NCBI GenBank assembly: GCA_000437275.1
Contig: FR899701.1
Coordinates: forward strand, 1-10,334
Source: Clostridium sp. CAG:411
GTDB taxonomy: Bacteria; Bacillota; Clostridia; Lachnospirales; Lachnospiraceae
Length of the DNA: 10,334 nucleotides
Direction: 5' to 3'
The notes under the pieces are model-generated. The model was given only the letters and a program-made list of their open reading frames with translations. It ran no database searches and had not been told where the DNA came from. Shown piece after piece: positions 1-6,500 of the stretch (position 1 is its first letter; each line of letters starts with the position of its first letter). The position numbers and the translations under genes are program-made.

Positions 1-29
1 GGGCTGAAGATTCCGAGAGATTATTATAA
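1..29 (+). CDS. Possible C-terminal tail of an upstream gene
   Basis: Frame 3 reads A-E-D-S-E-R-L-L and stops with TAA at 27-29, which leaves 16 bases before the permease start at 46. Tight spacing of this kind is usual inside operons, so this could be the end of a preceding gene. Eight residues are too few to identify anything. Frame 1 is also open from the window edge into the permease, so an untranslated leader is equally possible. Confidence 0.2.
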
Positions 30-45
30 TAGATTGGAGGTACTT

Positions 46-2226
46 ATGAAAGAAAAGATATTTGGTATTTTACAGCGTGTGGGAAGAAGTTTCATGCTTC
101 CTATTGCGATATTACCAGTGGCAGGATTGTTGCTTGGAATTGGTAGTTCCTTTACCAATGAAACGACCATTGCGACTTATGGATTGCAGAAAATTTTAGG
201 AGAAGGAACGTTACTGCATGCTTTATTGATGATTATGAATCGGGTAGGAAGTGCAGTTTTTGATAATCTGCCTCTAATTTTTGCGGTGGGTGTAGCGATT
301 GGTATGGCAAAAAAGGAAAAAGAGGTGTCTGCCCTTTCCGCAGTGGTTGCCTATCTGGTTATGAATACGGCAATCAATGCCATGTTGCAGGTAAATGGAG
401 AAATCTTGTCAGATGGTAGTATTTCTAATGAGGTGTTAGAGGGGACGATTGTATCGGCCTGTGGAATACAAACGTTACAGACTGGTGTATTTGGGGGGAT
501 TATTGTAGGACTTGGTGTGGCGGCACTGCATAACCGTTTTTATAAAATAGAATTACCCAATGCACTGTCCTTTTTTGGCGGAACCAGATTTGTTCCCATC
601 ATTTCTACAATCGTATATATGGCTGTAGGTGTTCTTGTGTATTTTGTATGGCCAGTGGTACAAAATGGTATTTATGCACTGGGTAGTCTGGTAACAGGAA
701 GTGGTTATATTGGAACCTTGATTTTTGGATTGATTAAGAGGGCGTTGATACCGTTTGGATTGCATCATGTATTTTATATGCCGTTTTGGCAGACTGCGGT
801 AGGTGGTACCATGGAGATTGCAGGAAGGACCATTCAGGGAGGACAAAATATTTTCTTTGCACAGTTGGCGGATTCTTCTCATATTGCTCATTTTAGTGCG
901 GATGCTACCAGATATTTTTCAGGAGAGTTTATTTTTATGATTTTTGGTCTACCCGGAGCAGCATTAGCGATGTATCGTTGTGCAAGACCAGAAAAGAAAA
1001 AGGCAGCAGGAGGATTGTTACTATCCGCAGCATTAGCCTGTATGATGACAGGAATTACAGAGCCGTTGGAGTTTTCCTTTCTTTTTGTAGCACCAGCATT
1101 GTTTGCGGTGCAGGTTGTACTGGCAGGTAGTGCGTATATGATTGCACATATGCTTAATATAGCGGTAGGGCTTACTTTTTCTGGTGGTTTAATTGACTTA
1201 TTTCTTTTTGGTATTTTACAGGGAAATGAAAAGACAAGCTGGCTGTTGTTAATTCCAGTGGGGATTGTATACTTCTTTTTATATTATGGGGTATTTACAT
1301 TTCTAATCAGAAAATTTGACTTTAAAACGCCAGGTAGAGAAGAGGATACCGAGGAAACCAGATTATATGGAAAAGCAGATGTAAATGCAAAGAGAGAAGC
1401 ATTAGCGGAGACAGAAACAGAAGATGCACTTAGTGAAAGAATTGCTGCAGGTCTGGGTGGTAAGAAAAATATCAGTGATGTAGATTGTTGTGCAACCAGA
1501 CTTCGTTGTACTGTTATAGATTCGGGATTAGTAAGGGAAGATTTGCTTAAATCTACAGGAGCCTCAGGCGTTGTGAAAAAAGGAAACGGGATACAGATTA
1601 TTTATGGACCGAAGGTTACTGTAATTAAGTCGAATTTGGAAGATTATTTAGAACACGCATCAGAAGAAAACGTAGTAGAAGTTCCGCTAGAGAAATCTGT
1701 ACAGAAAGAGGAAAAAATAGCAGAAAAGGAGACAGATTTTTTACAAATAGAAAGTACACCACAGTCCTCGGTTTTAATTTATAGTCCCGTAACAGGAGTG
1801 GCTGGAAAATTGGAGACAGTGCCAGATGAAGCCTTTGCCGGAAAGATGATGGGGGATGGGGCAGCCGTAACGCCAGAAGAATCAGTAATCTATGCACCAG
1901 CGGATGGAGTAGTCAGTTTTGTATTTGACACGAAACATGCCATTGGATTTTTAACAGATACAGGAATTAGTGTACTGCTACACATTGGAATTGATACGGT
2001 TAAGTTAAATGGAGAAGGATTTGAAGTTTTGGTGGAAGGGGGACAAAATGTGAAAAAAGGAGATCCTATGTTAAAACTGGATCTGGATTATATTAAGAGT
2101 CATGCACCATCTATCGTATCGCCTATTCTTTGTACAGAATTAGAAGGAAATCAGAAAATTCGATTACTGAAAGAGGGGAAAATACAGGCAGGAGAACCAT
2201 TATTTGCAGTGGATACCTATGAGTAA
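46..2226 (+). CDS. ptsG: PTS glucose-family transporter, EIICBA
   Basis: Membrane permease and phosphotransferase that takes up a hexose, most likely glucose, and phosphorylates it with phosphate passed from PEP through EI and HPr. The 726 residues are arranged C-B-A. EIIC covers about 1-420, with many hydrophobic helices and the glucose-family motifs GLHH (238-241) and GITEP (336-340). EIIB covers about 445-530; its phospho-cysteine is C482 in the context DVDCCATRLR. A charged linker at about 540-570 leads to EIIA (about 575-720), with H631 (TKHAIG) and the phospho-acceptor H646 (LLHIGIDTVKLNG). The 15-residue spacing of these histidines matches E. coli EIIA-Glc. The start is ATG 46, not the in-frame TTG at 34, because TTGGAGG (34-40) is the ribosome binding site. 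The domain order equals that of Bacillus PtsG. The family also includes GlcNAc and maltose permeases, so the sugar is inferred. Any promoter or antiterminator site lies outside the window. Confidence 0.93.
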   Translation: MKEKIFGILQRVGRSFMLPIAILPVAGLLLGIGSSFTNETTIATYGLQKILGEGTLLHALLMIMNRVGSAVFDNLPLIFAVGVAIGMAKKEKEVSALSAVVAYLVMNTAINAMLQVNGEILSDGSISNEVLEGTIVSACGIQTLQTGVFGGIIVGLGVAALHNRFYKIELPNALSFFGGTRFVPIISTIVYMAVGVLVYFVWPVVQNGIYALGSLVTGSGYIGTLIFGLIKRALIPFGLHHVFYMPFWQTAVGGTMEIAGRTIQGGQNIFFAQLADSSHIAHFSADATRYFSGEFIFMIFGLPGAALAMYRCARPEKKKAAGGLLLSAALACMMTGITEPLEFSFLFVAPALFAVQVVLAGSAYMIAHMLNIAVGLTFSGGLIDLFLFGILQGNEKTSWLLLIPVGIVYFFLYYGVFTFLIRKFDFKTPGREEDTEETRLYGKADVNAKREALAETETEDALSERIAAGLGGKKNISDVDCCATRLRCTVIDSGLVREDLLKSTGASGVVKKGNGIQIIYGPKVTVIKSNLEDYLEHASEENVVEVPLEKSVQKEEKIAEKETDFLQIESTPQSSVLIYSPVTGVAGKLETVPDEAFAGKMMGDGAAVTPEESVIYAPADGVVSFVFDTKHAIGFLTDTGISVLLHIGIDTVKLNGEGFEVLVEGGQNVKKGDPMLKLDLDYIKSHAPSIVSPILCTELEGNQKIRLLKEGKIQAGEPLFAVDTYE

Positions 2227-2247
2227 AGTGCCAAACAAACTGTGAAG

Positions 2248-2264
2248 ATTGTATTTTTTACAAT
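2248..2264 (+). terminator. Weak AT-rich hairpin after the permease
   Basis: ATTGTA (2248-2253) and TACAAT (2259-2264) form a 6-bp stem around a T5 loop, followed by GATTTTA. It lies 22 bases after the permease stop and is the only stem with following T residues in this gap. It is short and AT-only, so termination here is uncertain. Confidence 0.3.
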
Positions 2265-2352
2265 GATTTTAGCTAATTTATATATTCTGGTACTTTATGA
2301 ATGTCCCCGGCTGAACGGTTACGAAAATAGCCTCTATATAAAGATAAGAAAG

Positions 2353-2381
2353 TTGTATAAGAAGTTAAAAATTGGTATACT
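2353..2381 (+). promoter_or_regulatory. Candidate SigA promoter of the M48 peptidase
   Basis: TTGTAT (2353-2358) and TATACT (2376-2381) are separated by 17 bases. The -10 matches 5 of 6 consensus bases and the -35 matches 3 of 6. Transcription would start near 2388, giving a 5' leader of about 30 bases that carries the GAGGAG ribosome binding site of the peptidase gene. Confidence 0.5.
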
Positions 2382-2417
2382 TTTTTAGATAGAAAACAAA
2401 AAGAGGAGAAGTATAGT

Positions 2418-3434
2418 ATGAAATTAACAAAAAGAGAAGCAAAGCGTTATGAGAGGATACTAGGAGAGAAAAAGGTGTATGATATGACACCAGAAGAATT
2501 AGAGCGTCCTATTACGAAACAAATGGGAGAATTGTGTAGGCATCGCTTGGAAAAAAGATGGTATCGAAGATTAGTATTTTTAAATTTTGCGCTGATTATT
2601 GCAGTTATCGCCTGTCTTGTTATTCATTTTGGAGAATATATTGATTTTGGAAAACAATACGCAAAACAGGTTGTAAAAGAAATGGATGAGGAAACAGGAA
2701 AGAAATCGAAAGAAGAGAAAAAGGAAACGCAAAAGGAAGAAAAATTAACACAAGATGATATACCCGTTGCAGTACAGGCATTTGCATTTGGAATTTTGTT
2801 GTTGGTAATAGGATATTTGGGATTGTATTATTACAATGCATACTATCGTTCTATGTCATTGCGTATTACAGAAAAAAATTTTCCAGAGGTATATGCAACA
2901 ATAGAAGAATATGCAAAACGATTAGGGATTGCTGTACCAAAGGCTTATGTCATGCAAGGTAGTGGAATATTAAACGCATTTTCAACATTTCTTTTTAAAC
3001 GGCAGTGGATTTGTATTCATGCAGAACTTTTTGAGGTGGCATATCGAGAACATCATGATATGGATGCATTAAATTTTGTTATTGCACATGAAATGGCACA
3101 CATTTATTATGGACATGCAACCCTTCATTATAATTTACCAATTTGGTTTTCCGATAAGATTCCGGTTATTGGTGCCATTGCATCCAGAACCAGAGAATAT
3201 AGTTGTGATCGACTGGCACAAAGATTAACTGGTGTAAGTGGAATTGAATCCATGTTGATGCTTGTAGTAGATCGTCATTTGTATAAGTTGGTAGATCAGG
3301 AAGATTATATTAATGAAATGCGTTCACAGAAGGGATTTTTTATTTGGTATGTGAATCTTTTGGCAGATCATCCAGTTATGTGTAAGCGTGTGGATGCGCT
3401 TGCGCAAGGACGTGGAAGTGGAGCATTATATTAA
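2418..3434 (+). CDS. Membrane-anchored M48-family zinc metallopeptidase
   Basis: Predicted zinc-dependent endopeptidase of the M48 (HtpX/Ste24-like) family, 338 residues. The zinc and catalytic motif is HEMAH: H224 and H228 bind zinc and E225 is the general base. The third ligand is E260 in the EYSCD motif, with D264 four residues on, as is typical of M48. Two transmembrane segments precede the catalytic domain, at about 52-71 and 116-138. They are separated by a very hydrophilic Lys/Glu-rich loop (about 85-113) that should be outside the cell. The catalytic domain would then face the cytoplasm, as in HtpX. Classical HtpX has four membrane segments; here none is evident after HEMAH, so this is a different subgroup. 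GAGGAG at 2403-2408 lies 9 bases before the ATG. The gene appears monocistronic, with a candidate promoter before it and a stem terminator directly after. A role in membrane-protein quality control is inferred from the family; substrates are unknown. Confidence 0.88.
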   Translation: MKLTKREAKRYERILGEKKVYDMTPEELERPITKQMGELCRHRLEKRWYRRLVFLNFALIIAVIACLVIHFGEYIDFGKQYAKQVVKEMDEETGKKSKEEKKETQKEEKLTQDDIPVAVQAFAFGILLLVIGYLGLYYYNAYYRSMSLRITEKNFPEVYATIEEYAKRLGIAVPKAYVMQGSGILNAFSTFLFKRQWICIHAELFEVAYREHHDMDALNFVIAHEMAHIYYGHATLHYNLPIWFSDKIPVIGAIASRTREYSCDRLAQRLTGVSGIESMLMLVVDRHLYKLVDQEDYINEMRSQKGFFIWYVNLLADHPVMCKRVDALAQGRGSGALY

Positions 3435-3437
3435 AAA

Positions 3438-3469
3438 ACAGAGGGTGTAGTTGCGACTGCACCCTCTGT
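3438..3469. terminator. Bidirectional intrinsic terminator
   Basis: The arms CAGAGGGTGTAG (3439-3450) and CTGCACCCTCTG (3457-3468) pair over 12 bp with one G-U pair, around the loop TTGCGA; A3438-T3469 extends the stem. The plus strand has only a broken T tract after it. The minus strand reads into an uninterrupted run of six T (complement of 3433-3438), so as an intrinsic terminator it is stronger for minus-strand transcripts. It lies between the peptidase gene and the converging pseudogene and probably serves both. Confidence 0.78.
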
Positions 3470-3504
3470 GTTATTGTTCGGGAAAGCGGACATCTAGAAT
3501 CCGG

Positions 3505-3788
3505 TTAGATTCCATCTAAAGTCACTAGCTTTTCTTTTGTCATATGATTAAAAATGGCAATGACACGACCAACGCTAAGCATAGAGAGCAGATGACGCAG
3601 CCCAGGTCAAAACAGTTTTTGCATAGACCGAGTTCTTTCTTTGAGCGTATGGAAATGCTATTTACAATGCCATCACCAGGATTTGGTATTAGCATCATAT
3701 CCACGGTCATGGCGGCACCTATGCCTGTGAGCAGGATACCCAGTGCCGCGTCTAATTGCATAAGGTATGGATACAAAAAATAGTTTGA
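3505..3788 (-). pseudogene. Decayed YczE-like membrane protein gene
   Basis: This reads as a broken minus-strand gene for an integral membrane protein of the YczE/YitT-like type (DUF6198-like). The main frame (down to 3540) carries LGILLTGIGAAMTVDM, then IPNPGDGIV (PNPGDG codons at 3669-3686), then LGLCKNCFDLGCV, a pattern I recognise from that family. After about 3580 this frame runs into SLPFLII and a stop. The neighbouring frame instead encodes GRVIAIFNHMTKEKLVTL and stops at 3505-3507, which resembles the normal C-terminal tail. A frame change, and probably loss of about 20 intervening residues, separates the two parts. Upstream, the main frame is closed by a stop at 3789-3791, so the N-terminal membrane segments are gone; the first start-like codon is a TTG at 3776-3774. 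The remnant abuts the T-box promoter, so a deletion may have created this junction. The family assignment is from memory of motifs; the frameshift is visible directly. Confidence 0.65.
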
Positions 3789-3813
3789 CTATCCCTCTTT
3801 TCTATGCTAAAGT
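3785..3813 (+). promoter_or_regulatory. SigA promoter of the T-box/trpB unit
   Basis: TTGACT (3785-3790) and TAAAGT (3808-3813) are spaced by 17 bases. A TG dinucleotide one base before the -10 (3805-3806) makes it an extended -10 element. Transcription would start near 3820, just before T-box stem I. The -35 overlaps the broken 5' end of the minus-strand remnant. Confidence 0.7.
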
Positions 3814-3819
3814 TAATGG

Positions 3820-4092
3820 GTAAACCGTTGAAAAAGAGTAAGTATTTTATTTGTCTGGCTGATAGAGAGTCGCAGATGGTGGAAGTGCGATAGCGAAGGA
3901 ATAAAAGAATGGACTTTTGAGGGCGAACTGAATGATAGGAAACTATTTAGTAGGTGAGACGGAGTGACACTTCGTTAAAAATGGAGCGTATATGTTTGTA
4001 TACGATGTTAAAAGAAAGGTATCATTAATTTGGGTGGCACCGCAGGAGAGATAGTATGGCTCTTGTCCCAAGTCTGGGACAGGAGCTTTTTT
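3820..4092 (+). promoter_or_regulatory. Tryptophan-specific T-box riboswitch leader
   Basis: A leader RNA that senses uncharged tRNA-Trp and then allows transcription of trpB. Stem I runs from about 3828 to 3920: an AGTA element near its base, a distal hairpin with TCGCA/TGCGA arms around GATGGTGGAAG, and the specifier region GAATGGACTTTTGAG. The specifier codon is TGG (3910-3912), which pairs with the CCA anticodon of tRNA-Trp. The conserved T-box GGGTGGCACCGC is at 4032-4043. Its bulge TGGC (4035-4038) should pair with the tRNA 3' end, with C4038 facing the discriminator base; bacterial tRNA-Trp has G there, so both contact points agree on tryptophan. An intrinsic terminator follows. The 5' limit is inferred from the promoter. 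Confidence 0.94.
4059..4092 (+). terminator. T-box attenuator terminator
   Basis: GCTCTTGTCCC (4059-4069) pairs with GGGACAGGAGC (4076-4086) over 11 bp including one G-U pair, and six T follow (4087-4092). By T-box logic this hairpin forms when tRNA-Trp is charged and is replaced by the antiterminator when uncharged tRNA binds the bulge at 4035-4038. Confidence 0.92.
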
Positions 4093-4126
4093 ACTTTATA
4101 GTAAAAAGGAGCTTCTTATAAAGTAA
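4091..4126 (+). repeat. Inverted repeat between T-box and trpB
   Basis: TTACTTTATA (4091-4100) and TATAAAGTAA (4117-4126) are perfect 10-base inverted repeats with a 16-base loop. The left arm overlaps the T tract of the T-box terminator. An alternative pairing of the T tract with GTAAAAAG (4101-4108) is also possible. A small CCCC/GGGG hairpin follows (4128-4139). No T tract follows the main stem, so it is not a second terminator. It may protect the 5' end of the trpB messenger or affect the terminator; its function is unknown. Confidence 0.5.
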
Positions 4127-4219
4127 TCCCCTTATGGGGGGGAGAAAGTGAAAGGAGACTTCTCCACTTTGTTTGATATAATTTTAAATTTTTTATGAGA
4201 AAGAAAGGAGTATACAAAA

Positions 4220-5596
4220 ATGAAAGAGAAAAAAATCCCTTACAAAATTTATTTAGAGGAAGACGAGATGCCAAAGCAGTGGTACAATGTCCGCGCAGAT
4301 ATGAAGAAGAAGCCAGCACCATTGTTAAATCCAGAAACATTAGAACCTATGACCTTAAAAGAATTATCAAATGTATTTTGTGAAGAACTAGCAAAGCAGG
4401 AATTGGATGATACAACACCATATATTGATATTCCAGAAGAAATCAGAGAGTTTTATAAGATGTATCGTCCAGCACCATTGGTTAGAGCCTATTGCTTAGA
4501 GAAAAAGTTGGGAACCCCTGCTAAAATTTATTACAAATTCGAAGGTAACAATACCAGTGGAAGTCACAAGTTAAACTCTGCAATTGCACAGGCGTATTAT
4601 GCAAAGAAGCAGGGACTAAAGGGTGTTACTACAGAGACTGGAGCGGGACAGTGGGGAACTGCACTATCTATGGCATGTTCTTACTTTGATTTGGATTGTA
4701 ATGTTTACATGGTAAAATGTTCTTATGAGCAAAAACCATTCAGAAGAGAGGTTATGCGTACCTATGGTGCTAAAGTTACACCATCTCCTTCCGAAACTAC
4801 AAATGTAGGTCGAAAGATTTTGAAAGAGCATCCTGGTACCTCTGGAAGCCTTGGATGTGCCATTTCAGAAGCAGTGGAGGTTGCCGTTTCAACAGAAGGT
4901 TATAGATATGTATTGGGAAGTGTATTATCACAGGTATTATTGCATCAGACGGTAATTGGTTTGGAGACAAAGATTGCATTGGATAAGTATGGAATTACGC
5001 CAGACATTATTATTGGATGTGCAGGAGGCGGTTCAAACATTGGAGGTTTGATTTCTCCATTTGCAGGTGAAATGTTAAGAGGGGAAAAAGATTACCAGAT
5101 TATTGCGGTAGAACCTGCTTCTTGTCCAAGTTTGACAAGAGGTGTCTATGCGTATGACTTCTGTGATACTGGTATGGTTTGCCCATTATCCAAAATGTAT
5201 ACGTTAGGATGCGATTTCATTCCTTCTGCAAATCATGCAGGTGGACTTCGTTATCATGGTATGAGTTCTATCGTATCGGAACTATACGACCAGGGATTGA
5301 TTGAGGCAAGAAGTGTAGAGCAGACAGAGGTGTTTGCAGCGGCAGAAGAATTTGCAAGAGTGGAAGGTATTCTTCCTGCACCAGAAAGCTCACATGCAAT
5401 TAAAGTGGCATTGGATGAAGCTAAGAAATGTATTGAGACAGGAGAAGAAAAAACAATCGTATTTGGTTTAACAGGAACTGGATATTTTGATATGTTTGCA
5501 TATGAGAAATTCCATGATGGTAAGATGGAAGATTATATTCCATCGGATGAGGAATTAGCAAAATATAGAGAAAAGTTACCAAAGGTTGACAAATAA
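4220..5596 (+). CDS. trpB: Tryptophan synthase beta chain, TrpB2 type
   Basis: PLP enzyme that joins indole and L-serine to give L-tryptophan in the cytoplasm. The length (458 residues) and the N-terminal extension before the catalytic core identify the TrpB2 subgroup rather than the roughly 400-residue TrpB1 that pairs with TrpA. The PLP lysine is K117 in GSHKLNSA. The acid that guides indole addition is E139 in TETGAGQWG. The phosphate-binding loop is GGGSN at 269-273. AAAGGAG (4204-4210) lies 9 bases before the ATG. Transcription is governed by the tryptophan T-box directly upstream, which argues that the enzyme serves tryptophan supply and not only serine or indole side reactions. No trpA or other trp gene lies in the window, and a terminator follows, so this is a single-gene unit. 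Indole may come from outside or from a tryptophan operon elsewhere. All key residues are present and the gene looks intact. Confidence 0.95.
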   Translation: MKEKKIPYKIYLEEDEMPKQWYNVRADMKKKPAPLLNPETLEPMTLKELSNVFCEELAKQELDDTTPYIDIPEEIREFYKMYRPAPLVRAYCLEKKLGTPAKIYYKFEGNNTSGSHKLNSAIAQAYYAKKQGLKGVTTETGAGQWGTALSMACSYFDLDCNVYMVKCSYEQKPFRREVMRTYGAKVTPSPSETTNVGRKILKEHPGTSGSLGCAISEAVEVAVSTEGYRYVLGSVLSQVLLHQTVIGLETKIALDKYGITPDIIIGCAGGGSNIGGLISPFAGEMLRGEKDYQIIAVEPASCPSLTRGVYAYDFCDTGMVCPLSKMYTLGCDFIPSANHAGGLRYHGMSSIVSELYDQGLIEARSVEQTEVFAAAEEFARVEGILPAPESSHAIKVALDEAKKCIETGEEKTIVFGLTGTGYFDMFAYEKFHDGKMEDYIPSDEELAKYREKLPKVDK

Positions 5597-5637
5597 GTTT
5601 CTTATATTTAGATAGAAAAATTTACAGAAAGAAAGAG

Positions 5638-5678
5638 CAAGTCTGTTAGCGAGAGTATTTGTTGACAGGCTTGTTTTT
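5638..5678 (+). terminator. Intrinsic terminator after trpB
   Basis: CAAGTCTGT (5638-5646) pairs with ACAGGCTTG (5665-5673) over 9 bp with one G-T pair, and five T follow (5674-5678). Outer arms ACAGAAA (5624-5630) and TTTCTGT (5676-5682) can also pair, so the structure may work on both strands. It lies about 40 bases after the trpB stop and separates trpB from the Nudix gene. Confidence 0.75.
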
Positions 5679-5760
5679 CTGTATCATAGTCTCTATTGTT
5701 GCTTTTGAAAAGACAAAATACAGCACAATAGTTGGATATTAAATGGGAGGAAAAGAGAAA

Positions 5761-6261
5761 ATGAAAAGTAATCTTACTACATTATGTTATATAGAAAAAG
5801 ATGGAAAATATTTGATGCTTCATCGCGTAAAAAAGAAAAAAGATATCAACAAAGATAAATGGATTGGTGTCGGTGGACATTTTGAAGAAAATGAATCACC
5901 TGAAGAGTGTTTATTGCGGGAAGTAAAGGAAGAAACAGGATTTACACTGACCCGTTGGAAACTAAGAGGAATTATTACATTTTTGTGCGACTGCTGGCAG
6001 ACGGAATATATGTTTTTATATACGGCAGATGGTTTTACAGGCGAAATGATAACCTGTGAGGAGGGGGACCTAGAATGGGTTGAAAAAGAGAAAGTATACG
6101 AACTTCCCATTTGGGAAGGTGACAAAGTCTTTTTTCGACTATTAGAAGAGAGGGATACATTTTTCTCGTTAAAATTGCGTTATGAACAGGATGAATTAGT
6201 AGAGTGTGTTTTAGATGGGGAGAAAGAACCTGTCAAATTTGTTGAAAGTAACAAAGAATAA
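5761..6261 (+). CDS. Nudix hydrolase, MutT/8-oxo-dGTPase-like
   Basis: Small cytoplasmic nucleotide diphosphohydrolase, 166 residues. A complete Nudix box GX5EX7REUXEEXGU spans residues 39-61: G39, then E45, then REVKEETGF at the end, which supplies the Mg2+-binding glutamates. The sequence before the box (LCYIEKDGKYLMLHRV and WIGVGGHFE) is typical of the clostridial proteins annotated as 8-oxo-dGTP diphosphatase, which remove oxidised dGTP from the nucleotide pool. That substrate is inferred from resemblance and is not proven by any motif. An in-frame ATG at 5743 was not chosen: GGGAGG (5745-5750) overlaps it and sits 10 bases before ATG 5761, which makes 5761 the likely start. I found no convincing promoter in the short gap after the trpB terminator. 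The gene ends before a 370-base regulatory stretch and has no obvious functional link to its neighbours. Confidence 0.9.
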   Translation: MKSNLTTLCYIEKDGKYLMLHRVKKKKDINKDKWIGVGGHFEENESPEECLLREVKEETGFTLTRWKLRGIITFLCDCWQTEYMFLYTADGFTGEMITCEEGDLEWVEKEKVYELPIWEGDKVFFRLLEERDTFFSLKLRYEQDELVECVLDGEKEPVKFVESNKE

Positions 6262-6378
6262 AAAATATAAAATTGTATAAAAATAAACAAAATTTTTTCA
6301 AGCATCTTCTAAAAATAGTAAATTTTCGTTTTGTAGAAATAGGGAAAAGAAAGACTGTTGGGAAGAAATCTGGATAGG
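6262..6378. other. AT-rich spacer without a recognisable gene
   Basis: This is the first third of the 370-base gap after the Nudix gene. It holds a weak AT-only stem (AAAATT at 6269-6274 and AATTTT at 6291-6296, then TT) that might act as a poor terminator. A second imperfect stem lies at about 6305-6339 (TTCTA/TAGAA). No ORF with a ribosome binding site is seen on either strand. Confidence 0.5.
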
Positions 6379-6414
6379 AAAGTTAGGATTTTCTTGTAGA
6401 AAAACCTATACTTT
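6379..6414. promoter_or_regulatory. Long dyad, candidate operator of the regulator unit
   Basis: The left arm reads AAAGT, TAGG, A, TTTTCT (6379-6394). The right arm after the TGT centre reads AGAAAA, A, CCTA, T, ACTTT (6398-6414). Fifteen base pairs match, with one A-A mismatch and one unpaired T. The dyad ends 7 bases before the -35 and its centre is about 60 bases before the expected transcription start, a usual place for an activator site. It has no T tract, so it is unlikely to be a terminator. Which protein binds it, if any, is unknown; the LuxR-type product downstream is a candidate. Confidence 0.5.
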
Positions 6415-6421
6415 GGTTGGG

Positions 6422-6450
6422 TTGACACAAAAATAGGCTGCAATTATAAT
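6422..6450 (+). promoter_or_regulatory. Perfect-consensus SigA promoter
   Basis: TTGACA (6422-6427), a 17-base spacer, then TATAAT (6445-6450): both hexamers and the spacing equal the consensus exactly. Transcription should start near 6457. The leader to the regulator gene would then be about 175 bases and would contain a small ORF and a hairpin. Confidence 0.9.
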
Positions 6451-6500
6451 TTTTTCTATAGTTTTTAACTGTTTAAAAGGGATACAAGGGGGGAGTTATT

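Noticed and set aside
25..30. TATAAT just before the permease start
   Set aside because: A transcript starting about 7 bases later would begin inside the ribosome binding site at 34-40, and there is no -35 within the window. It is more likely chance in AT-rich DNA or the tail of an upstream gene.
2309..2334. GC-richer patch with GGCT/AGCC ends between the permease and the peptidase
   Set aside because: The pairing is only 4 bp with a 16-base loop, and I see no second copy in the window, so I cannot call it a repeat or regulatory element.
3494..3519. Short dyad GAATC/GATTC near the pseudogene stop
   Set aside because: The stem is only 5 bp with a bulged extension, it overlaps the decayed coding tail, and no T tract or promoter is near.
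3544..3783. 79-codon plus-strand ORF opposite the membrane-gene remnant
   Set aside because: It has no ribosome binding site and its composition is the mirror of the minus-strand coding remnant, whose motifs are recognisable. It is a shadow frame.
4195..4383. 62-codon ORF overlapping the trpB start
   Set aside because: It lies in another frame over the trpB ribosome binding site and N-terminus, has no ribosome binding site of its own and an implausible composition.
5705..5733. TTGAAA before the Nudix gene as a promoter -35
   Set aside because: No acceptable -10 lies at 15-18 bases downstream, so a promoter call would not be supported.
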